From NCBI GenBank assembly GCA_947044405.1, contig CAMRHE010000067.1, forward strand, positions 3,107,501-3,171,500: a DNA stretch of 64,000 nt. The letters run 5' to 3'. Within the stretch, counting starts at the first letter, position 1; the number at the start of each line of letters is the position of its first letter. The position numbers and the translations under genes were made by a program. Below are positions 56,023 to 64,000 of this stretch, one piece after another. The DNA is from Leptodactylus fallax. Lineage: Eukaryota; Chordata; Amphibia; Anura; Leptodactylidae. Below the pieces are notes generated by a model. It was not told the DNA's origin. It saw nothing but the letters and a program-made list of their open reading frames with translations, and did no database searches.

Positions 56023-57049
56023 AGGACATGGAATGTCACTCGTGGACGTCACAGATAACTTGTTATGAGATTCAAGTTAAAGATGGCGGCTATATCTGCA
56101 CAATTATTGCAATGTTTCTTTAAATCTCGCTCTGCCATATGATTCATGAAAACCCGATCTAGCATGGTAATCCAATACATATCAATCTCTTTCTAGATAA
56201 CTGAAGTGTGCTGCTATTCTTGTAACATAAGCTTCATTTCCTAGCCAAGTTTCATGACTCCATAAAAAAGCTTTGACTATTTTTTCCCTCGTAACTCAGA
56301 GAAATATTTCTGCATGTTATTATGTATTAATGAGCATTTGGCACTCAAAAAATCCAACATATAAAATGTAGACGTACCACCCCACGTGGCAGATGTGGCA
56401 GATGGTGTTCTTCTTGTATCTTAAATAAAGAGGGAATTTTTAAGATTTTTTTTCCCCATGACTTTCAGCACTAATATTTAATTGTCAGTGACCAGAGCAG
56501 ATGAATGAAATGCACAGGACATCCTCGACTATTAAACCTTCTTTTATGTCGTAATTGGATGGTGATTCATAACCTTGATGAAATTCCAATTACAGTCCCA
56601 AATCCTGCCTTAATCATTCTCATTCTGCAAATGATGTTTTATCTACAAAACACTTTCCATTATTTGAGTCAGCAAGTTCAGATCACCAAGACAAAATTAT
56701 AAAGGGAGACTTGTTCCAAAACCTAGTAAAAGCCCAAAATGCTGCCAAAAACATCATTTTAGCAATGGCCCAACAATTTATAAATAACACATTTGTACAA
56801 CCATATGGGGTGAAGCATTACTAAGGCTAATTATTTCAACATGGTTCTATGTCCAAGTTTGAGCTCACCCCTGCTCTGACCACCAGAGGATTCTCTATTA
56901 GGCCTAGCTTCCGACACTGAAACAGCCCTAAGCTGAAGCTGATTAGAAATCTATCATTTTCTGATAAAACCAATTTGTATTGCATTTACGCACAATTTAT
57001 TACAGCATATTTATGGGTTGTTATATTTATAGGATATTTTTATTGGTGG
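56023..57049. other. No gene recognised
   Basis: 56485-56700 is an AT-rich stretch with an open frame of 65 codons but no domain. Could be single-copy DNA. Confidence 0.4.
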
Positions 57050-57597
57050 AGGACGTACTGTGGTGGTGTACTTACTGTGGTGGTGGACCTACTGTGGTTG
57101 ACCTACTGTGGTGGTGGATCTACTGTGGTGGACCTACTGTGGGTGTGCACCTACTGTGGTGGTGGACTTACGGTGGTGGACCTACTGTGGTGGTGGACCT
57201 ACTGTAGTGGTGGACTTACAGTAATGGACCTACTGTGGTGGTGGACCTACTGTGGTGGTGGACTTACAGTGATGGACCTACTGTGGTGGTGGACCTACTG
57301 TGGTGGTGGACTTACACTGATGGACCTACTGTGGTGGTGTACTTACTGTGGTGGTGGACCTACTGTGGTTGACCTACTGTGGGTGTGCACCTACTGTGGT
57401 GGTGGACTTACGGTGGTGGACCTACTGTGGTGGTGGACCTACTGTAGTGGTGGACTTACAGTGATGGACTTACTGTGGTGGTGGACCTACTGTGGTGGTG
57501 GACTTACAGTGATGGACCTACTGTGGTGGTGGACCTACTGTGGTGGTGGACTTACAGTGATGGATCTACTGTGCTGGTGGACCTACTGCTAGTAGAC
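57050..57597 (+). repeat. Minisatellite with 48-bp higher-order unit
   Basis: Basic 17- and 14-bp units (ACCTACTGTGGTGGTGG, ACTTACAGTGATGG) are arranged as 17+17+14 = 48 bp. Since 48 is divisible by three the array is open for about 200 codons (Trp/Cys/Gly/Leu-rich), which I regard as chance. A longer segment starting GTGGTGTACTTACTGTGG (57063 and about 57335) is also duplicated. Confidence 0.93.
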
Positions 57598-58391
57598 TGG
57601 ACAACTGTTTGTATTGTTGTATTGAACCTGACATGCCTTTGTGTGGACTATACCAATGAGACTAAAGAGGTAGCTGTTATATCCCTCAACGTTAGGTCAT
57701 TCTAATGTGGAAGAGGACAGTTCAGTCTGGTCTTCTTCCTCCTAAGGGGAGACATTTTGCCCACTTCTCCCATCTAGCTTGAGGCGGCATATGCCAGATT
57801 GAGAAGGTTAGGTTAGCCTTGGCCTGTTAGCTATAAGTCAAGGTTAATGTTCCTTTGGCAATCAAAATGGAGATAAGCTTCTTCTATGCTCCTTTTTTGG
57901 GAGATGTGTGCCTGACAGAGAGGAAAAGTTTTGGATGGGCCTCATAGCTATGACAAGGACTTATGACCCTCAAACCAGGCTTAGCAACCTTTAGGAACCT
58001 TCAATTTGGGCAATTACAGGCATGTTTTTCCTGAAGAGATGGAAAAGAGCACACTGACTATCTGAAAGCTTCAGCTCCAGCCAGGTGGTAATATATAACA
58101 AGGAAGGAGAAAGCAGATGGGCATAGGAAAAGAGGAAGAAATTATATTAAATCTTCACTTTTAATAATGCATAGAAATCTATACCATATAAAATATACAT
58201 CATGGGATAGGTAAAGAAGGGATAGGGAGATCTTTTGTATACATTGGATACTTTGCTCTAGCCTCTGGGACATTATTTATTTTTCCAGCCTAGTGGTATC
58301 ATAACCTATGCCTTCTTTCTGTGGAAGATTGTTATTTGACCTTTCACCTGTCTTACTAAAGTAAAATCGGAAAATGTTAGTATTGTTATAC
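57598..58391. other. No gene recognised
   Basis: Nothing coding or repeat-like could be supported. Confidence 0.4.
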
Positions 58392-58612
58392 ATTGTCTTC
58401 TGGGTCCTCAATCCTGCACCAACATCAAGGCACCCCAACCATCCTCAGGCTGGAGGCTTACTACAGGGAGTGTCCCATGGGAACTACTATCACCAACATC
58501 CAAACCACAGAACCCCTCTTCACCTTATCACTACCCCCTGAGGAGCACCAGAGATTTGGTGGAGCTGACTACAGCCACTATTAGCCCAACCCTTACCAAT
58601 TATTACTCCCAT
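58392..58612. repeat. Dispersed repeat, same family as 12035-12275
   Basis: Matching blocks are listed under the 12035 copy. A 63-codon frame here is not supported by any domain. Confidence 0.5.
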
Positions 58613-58884
58613 GCACTCCTCCACTGGATGCTACATTAGCCATCCCTCTGGATAGTCTTTTGGCGATTTTCTTAACCTCAAGCAGAGCATTGAATTACAA
58701 CAAATTTCCATTCAGGTGAACAGAGCAGTATTAAAGTTCCTGAGCAGCAGGTGGCCAGGTGCAGGGATAATCACTGAAGAAGCCATATTGCTTAACTAGC
58801 TCTTTGGCCTCTTCATTCTGAGAATCAATGTGGGCCCTGGCTGTCGGCCCCCACCAACTAGTAAGGCATATTACTATACTAGAG

Positions 58885-59163
58885 AAACCTCTTAAGACCG
58901 GGGCCGCAAAAATCCCATCCATGCATTGCAGAACAAAAAACCCACAGTAGAAAACCGTCGTATTTATGAAATCACAGTATGTCAATTATACTTACGGAAA
59001 TGCCGGCGATTTCCCTATAGGTAAAATTGAAGCAGAAAGTCTACAGAGGAAAACTCTGTGGACTTTCTGTGAAAAGTGCTGCAGGAAAAACTGGAATGCT
59101 CTCCGCCATGGTTTTTCCTACAGAACTTTTTCGCTGTGACCCGGTACGTGGGGCTTTATTCTA
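58885..59163. repeat. GGCCCCACGTAGC-type repeat, copy 3
   Basis: Contains GCATTGCAGAAC, TCAATTATACTTACGGAAAT, TTTCCCTATAGG and the end CGGTACGTGGGGCTTTATTC. Directly followed by copy 4. Confidence 0.6.
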
Positions 59164-59485
59164 AGGCTGGGACCCCAAATGCTGTAAATTCCACAGTTTG
59201 GAAAGAACCATGCCGTTTTTTAGTCCCTGCAAAGCCAAATTGCAGAAAAAAACCCGAAGTGGAAATCTTGCGTTTTCCAAAACTGTCACATTTTTGGAAA
59301 TGGCTGCATGTCAATTATACCTACCGAAATGCTGGCGATTTCCCTATAGGTATAATTGAAGCACAAAGTTTTTCTCTGCGGACTTTCTGTGAAAGCATTG
59401 TGGGAAAAATCACGATGCATTTCTGCCATGGCTTTTCCCACAGCGCTTTTTCACTGCTACCCGCTACGTGGGGCCCTAGCCTAAA
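59161..59485. repeat. GGCCCCACGTAGC-type repeat, copy 4
   Basis: Starts CTAAGGCTGGGACCCCAAAT and ends CCGCTACGTGGGGCCCTAGCC. Shares GGCGATTTCCCTATAGGTA and the GACTTTCTGTGAAA phrase with copy 3. The 145-codon frame across these copies is spurious. Confidence 0.6.
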
Positions 59486-59793
59486 AGAGGTTTTTTTTGT
59501 CTTATATCGCTAAGATATGCGTCACCCCAATGGGGGTCCAACCAAAGGGATCCCCACCGATCCTGATAATAAAGTTTGTAGCATTGGAAGGGACATTGAA
59601 GCTTCTGGTTGTTCAGGGAACTGCCGCCAGGAACATTCACTTCAATGGGGCTTCTCTGCCTTTCTCTGCACCGCGCTATGGTCTCATCATTCTCAGGATC
59701 GGTAGAGATCCTAAAGATTGGGCTGCCGCCTATGAACAAAGAGACGGCCTGTCCTAGAGATACTGTATACCATCCTTTTATTAGCCCCTTTAA
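59485..59793. mobile_element. T2-like MITE
   Basis: Right end TTAGCCCCTTTAA with a TTAA boundary. Inner arms CCCACCGATCCTGATAATAA and the inverted TTCTCAGGATCGGTAG pair. Left end near AAAAGAGGTTTTTTTTG has partly decayed. Overlapping frames on both strands reflect the pairing. Confidence 0.5.
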
Positions 59794-60114
59794 TAATTTA
59801 ATCTATATGTACAATGACAGCAATATGGCTTAGCATGGGATTGAAAGTATTCACGACTGTTCTTTTGAGACTGAGAGAAGGTCCTTACAATTGTTTTCTC
59901 TGGTGAGTACAAAGCACTAGTAATGTCAGTAGGTTTTCTATATACAGAATTAATATACTTCAGTTTTGAGTGCCAGACATATCTTTTATTCTAAAAACAA
60001 TTTAATTTCCTGTTGTATTTAATAAAAGCAGCTATGTCACCTCTGAACTAGAACTTCTGCATAGAGAATAGCAAAAAAACATTGGAAAAAATTGTCGTCA
60101 GCAAGAACGTAAAA
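59794..60114. other. No gene recognised
   Basis: AT-rich sequence without features. Confidence 0.4.
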
Positions 60115-60510
60115 TTTCCAGCTCCAGCAGTAAAGATTTGGATCTAGTACATTCTAAACCAGACTGGCGAACATTTGCTGACCAGGAAAGACAATGAGTT
60201 GGGGGTAGCAATGTTCTTTTCCAGGAAGACCACACTCTTTTGGAGACATGCCATTCCTCCTTTTTGTGACACGAGCACGAAATTGTGTTGGCCACTCCCC
60301 TTTCTGTGACATAATCAGCACAAACTATGCCACATCACATAGAGAACAACAGGATGCCGCCAGCTCTTCCAAGAGTCCGGGAGGTGATAGTGTTGGCAAG
60401 TATGTTCTAAACTGGGCCATAGAAATAATTATGGTATGTGCTCAATAATATATGTATAGTATATACACATGCGCCAAGTTTTTTACCAAATATTTGAGGT
60501 GTAAGATTTG
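60115..60510. repeat. Dispersed repeat, copy of 55640-56022
   Basis: See 55640-56022 for the shared blocks. This copy has an extra or replaced left part (TTTCCAGCTCCAGCAG) and lacks the inner duplication. Confidence 0.65.
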
Positions 60511-60564
60511 CCTAACCATTAGTTTCTCGATATGTGTATCCAGAAAAAATGTAAAAATAAATAA

Positions 60565-60567
60565 AAC

Positions 60568-60600
<33 letters not shown>

Positions 60601-60640
60601 TAAAAAACTAACTAAAAAAATAAATAAATAGAGAAAAAGC
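60565..60640. repeat. (AAT)n and A-rich microsatellite
   Basis: AATAATAATAATAATAATAA followed by A-rich AAATAAATAAATAG. Confidence 0.9.
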
Positions 60641-62117
60641 AGCACAATTCCAATTTTAAAACATTTTACAATATTATCTTCATAAGTGCTAACCAATTTG
60701 TAAAAAACTCCTTACTGGTTTCTGTATACTGTATTCTATCCAGAGAGTCAGCTAATGGGAAACTAATGCTCACTAAAATCCTGTGCCCAATGGATTACCA
60801 AAGCTAAAAGAAAATCACAGGGAATGAGGGCACTCTATGTGCGACGTATGGTCTAGTTTAGTTTTTGCTCAGGTTACTGTGGCTTAGAACCAGATCATTA
60901 CACACGCATGATAGAAATGGAGTCTTAGGACCAAAGCTGTCCTTTAGCCAAGGGTTATATACAGTACTGACAGAGTCGTCCTATCATTTATTTATGATTT
61001 TCAGACCTTTAGAAGGCTCAGGCCACTTGACTATTAGCTAATTATAAGAAAAAACCTCTGACTTCTTTACAGTCGTCTTGAAAGAAGAAATCTTCTCCGA
61101 GCCCCATCTCAATAATCTCTATGTGATGAGGCTGAATCCCTGACTCCAACAATTTTTCCCACAATCAATAAAGTCACTAGCTCTCAATGATGGTCTCCAT
61201 TCGGAACGCTCATGCACTGGGAAAGCAGGTGCATAAATTATTAATTTTTCATTTCTATTGAGCCCCTGTGATATTTAAGCTCTCTGCAGGATCCTCTGAA
61301 GAGCATTTCATATGGTGCGTGGCCTTTTTCCCAGTCACTCTTAAAGGAGTTAAAAATAAATTGGGAAAACATAACGGCAATTATTTCATGGAAATATTAT
61401 TGTAGGCTTCCCTGGTGAAGTCTTATGTTGTTGTTTTTCATTATTATATTATTTTTATTAGAAGTAGTCTCTAACTCCCTCCAACAGTCTCTAAGTCTGT
61501 CTCTACTGTAACACGGACTGAAGTAATGCATGCTGTGTTTTTTTTTTCCAAATGGACTGAGCGTCCATGTATAAAACTGTGAGTCATGTGACTGGTGGCA
61601 TTCACTACTGTGAATCTGTGCTGTCAGTGTGTAGTCCATTGTAGACACGAATAAAGTAAGCACTAAAAATATGTTTGTGTGAATAGGTCCTAAAATGGAC
61701 ATGTCAGAAACAGAAAACTGGTGTAAATTATGAGAAATTTTATGGGGCTGATGGCACAGCTCGCATCACCATGCCTTCTGGGTGGCTCTAAAAAAAGTGG
61801 CTTTTTTCATAACGTACACCAGTATTTTGTGGTGCACAAGCCATGACACATCAGCCTCTGTGGATACATGCGTATCAGCCTCTGTGGATACATGCTCATG
61901 TTACTACAGCATTTACTGTGTTGTGTACAGTGCTTTGTAGACACAGGAAGCACATGGACCAAAAGTATGCATGTGCGAATTAAACCCAAAACAGAGCACC
62001 TCAGACACCTCCTATGTTGGAGGCTTCACAACAATCCTTAAAAAAATGCTTGTCAGCTAGCAGAAAAAAAGAAGCGTCCTGCTTTGTTCTTCAGGTGGAT
62101 TCTGCATGAAACTCCCA
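60641..62117. other. No gene recognised
   Basis: 61840-61890 holds a 26-bp direct duplication around CAGCCTCTGTGGATACATG. Otherwise no supported features. Confidence 0.4.
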
Positions 62118-62400
62118 TTAAATAGGACCTTTCATGCCCTCTGACATTAGCGGTATTATATACCGCTAGAAAGCTGACAGTGCGCTGCACAGAGGAATTT
62201 GGGGAGGCAGAAAAACTCTGCTTTAGGAATTTGAAGCAGATTTTGGAAGCTGATTTTGATGCATTTTCAACTTCAAAATCTGTTTTCCATTCAATTTAAA
62301 AAGGATCTTTCACATCCTCTGACATTAACAGTGAATTCAGCTGATATCTCTGCAACCAGGCAACCAGAGTACACACCGGCAAAGCTGACAGTACGATGAA
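62118..62400. repeat. T2-like MITE pieces
   Basis: TTAAATAGGACCTTTCATGC and TTAAAAAGGATCTTTCACAT (62296) are two successive left ends of one family, each followed by CCTCTGACATTA. No matching right ends. Confidence 0.45.
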
Positions 62401-62759
62401 TTCACTGCTTGCACATGACCGTGTCATCCGTGTGCTGCCTGTGCATTCAATGAATAGGGGCCGTAGAAACATGGCCACAAAACCGGACAGGAATAGGACC
62501 TGTGCTGAGTTTTGTGGCCTGGACTGTCGACCCAGACACTGATCCTTGTCCTACACGGTCATGTGCATGGGCCCACAGAAATGAATGGGTCAGTGTGCTA
62601 TCTTGGAAAACCCAGATAGCACACTGACCTAGCAGATGGTCGTCTGCAAGAGGCTTAAGAGTGAGTTCATAGCGCTAGCTTACTCCTACTGAATTCATTG
62701 GGAGACTTTTCAGTAATTTCTGAAGCTGTTTTTGATGCAAAAAGTCTCAAAAACAGCTT

Positions 62760-63052
62760 AAGGGTAAGGCCCCACGTAGCGGGCAGCAGCAAAAAAGCGC
62801 TACGGGAAAAAGCGCAGAAGAAATGCGTCAGCGTTCAATTATACCTATAGTGAAATCACCTGTGTTTCCGTAGGTATAACTGACATGCTGCAATTTCCAA
62901 AAACGTGACGGCTTTGGAAATCACAGCATTTCCACTATGGGTATTTTTCTGTAATGTTTGAATGGGATTCTAATCCCATCCACTTTGCAGGTACTGTAAA
63001 ATGCCGCGCCAAACTGCGGTGTTTACGTCACATGGGGCCCCGGCCTTAAAAA
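62760..63052. repeat. GGCCCCACGTAGC-type repeat, copy 5
   Basis: Starts GGTAAGGCCCCACGTAGCGG and ends ACATGGGGCCCCGGCCTTA, inverted. Contains AATTATACCTATAGTGAAAT, TTTCCGTAGGTATAACTGAC and CATCCACTTTGCAGGTACTG, the last shared with copy 1. This is the most complete copy. Confidence 0.65.
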
Positions 63053-63895
63053 TAACTGAAAATTCTCCCAGTGAGTGGGAGTCATCTAGCTTCTTCTTTC
63101 AACACTGTTATTTGAGATAGCTGAAAAAAAAACATCCTGCTCTATCATAAGGGAGAGAAATTCTCCAAATTCCATTGAACTCAATAGGATGCCTCAAAAA
63201 ACTCCTAAAAATGCTATGAATTAAAAAAAAAAAACAACACTTAAAACCACTGAGCTGCTTTTCGAGGCTACCTTTTGCAGCTTGGCAATAGAAGCAGTGT
63301 GAACCCACCCCAATGGTATATTGCTTGTCACCCGGCTGCCCTAAAATCAGAAGTACTATAACTAACAAATGGTTCTGTAAAAGGTTTTTGAAACCTCGGC
63401 AGGAGAGGACGACTGAAGTGCTTACATTTACTAGTGATTTTCTTTTCTGTTTTAGGCAGGAATGATCTTTATTTCTTTTGCTTTTGACATTTGTATTACC
63501 TTTATTTTATCATTTAACTATTGCTTAAACCATTTTCTGTAACAGCACAAATACCATCCGCTCGGTGTGATTTGTGGTGTCTTTATGACTCTTATCTGCT
63601 ATAAGCAGATCTTTCTGCCCCTTGGATTTCTTCCTAGCATTGTAAAACATTTACAATATGGCTGGAAATATTTCAGCTTCTCCTAAGGGAAAATTCTGTT
63701 CCAAATATCCTTAAATCCTGTTCCTGGCTTTTGACCAAATTCTATCACCAACTTGTTTTTCTTAACTCAGTTTCTCTGCTTTAGCAATTCTGCTCCTTTA
63801 ATGGTTGTCCCCGTGTCTCTGTTTTCCGTCTTCTCGCAGCTACTGTTCTTTTCCTCCCTAAGTAGATCATATTTGTTGTATCTGCTCAATATCAG
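63053..63895. other. No gene recognised
   Basis: Nothing coding supported; the frame at 63108-63368 has no domain. Confidence 0.4.
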
Positions 63896-64000
63896 CAGTG
63901 TCAGACTGAGATTCTTTGGGCCCACCAGATAAAATTATTCTGAGGACCCCTCCCCCATCAGCCTCTAGATATAGACCATGGCCCCACTCAAATTTGGATG
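63896..64000. mobile_element. hAT-like element, cut by the window end
   Basis: CAGTGTCAGACTGAGATTCT and TTGGGCCCACCAGATAAAAT follow the left end of 36816-37176. The right end lies outside the window. Confidence 0.45.

Noticed and set aside
56505..56702. Possible small host exon (65 codons)
   Set aside because: No domain, no convincing splice sites, AT-rich context.
56975..57592. 205-codon Trp/Cys/Gly-rich frame
   Set aside because: Open only because the repeat period (48 bp) is divisible by three.
59076..59513. 145-codon plus-strand frame
   Set aside because: Spans two copies of a non-coding repeat; no domain.

Overview
The window looks like gene-poor DNA from an amphibian, most likely a frog. 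I see no host exon, tRNA, rRNA or CRISPR array that I can defend. The frog reading rests on many TTAA-bounded inverted-repeat elements of the Xenopus T2 type (ends TTAAAGG...), several Tc1-like lineages, hAT-like non-autonomous elements with 8-bp duplications, a Penelope-like element, an L1 fragment and a Ty1/copia pair, all in AT-rich sequence with (GATA)n arrays. The species cannot be fixed from sequence alone. Nearly every long open frame belongs to a transposon or is a by-product of a tandem repeat.

Layout. 1-12.6 kb: MITE-type repeats and one internally deleted Tc1 copy (7429-8365). 12.6-14.2 kb: a nearly intact Tc1 element disabled by one in-frame TGA. 14.7-17 kb: a probable solo LTR and hAT-like and T2-like elements. 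17.9-19.6 kb: an inverted-repeat element containing a hAT-like element that carries a minisatellite. 20.5-22 kb: T2-like MITEs. 22.96-24.26 kb: a Tc1-derived MITE split by a Penelope-like element with a GIY-YIG remnant, inverted terminal repeats and a 17-bp target duplication. 25.28-29.11 kb: a (GATA)n array split by a Tc1 element and a second TA-flanked element. 29.4-38.4 kb: an L1 fragment and assorted hAT/MITE copies.

The centrepiece is 38474-49484, a four-level nest. A hAT-like element (8-bp duplication gcctaggt) has a G-rich 27/34-bp minisatellite as its interior. In that array sits a tandem Ty1/copia pair, LTR-internal-LTR-internal-LTR (39290-48071), inside one 5-bp duplication (caggg). 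The shared middle LTR is split by a Tc1 element with a complete transposase frame (42728-44376). Both copia copies encode a 997-residue Gag-Pol that appears to lack two parts of the RT-RNase H region without loss of frame. Each has a 14-nt primer-binding site matching the interior, not the 3' end, of initiator tRNA-Met.

49.5-64 kb: further Tc1 remnants, TTAA elements, a 48-bp-period minisatellite (57.05-57.6 kb), and repeat families that also occur earlier in the window. How the parts work together: there is no operon or host pathway; the relations are those of transposons. Probable sources of trans-acting enzyme are the intact Tc1 transposase at 42956-43978 and perhaps the copia integrase. 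Most other copies are non-autonomous or dead.
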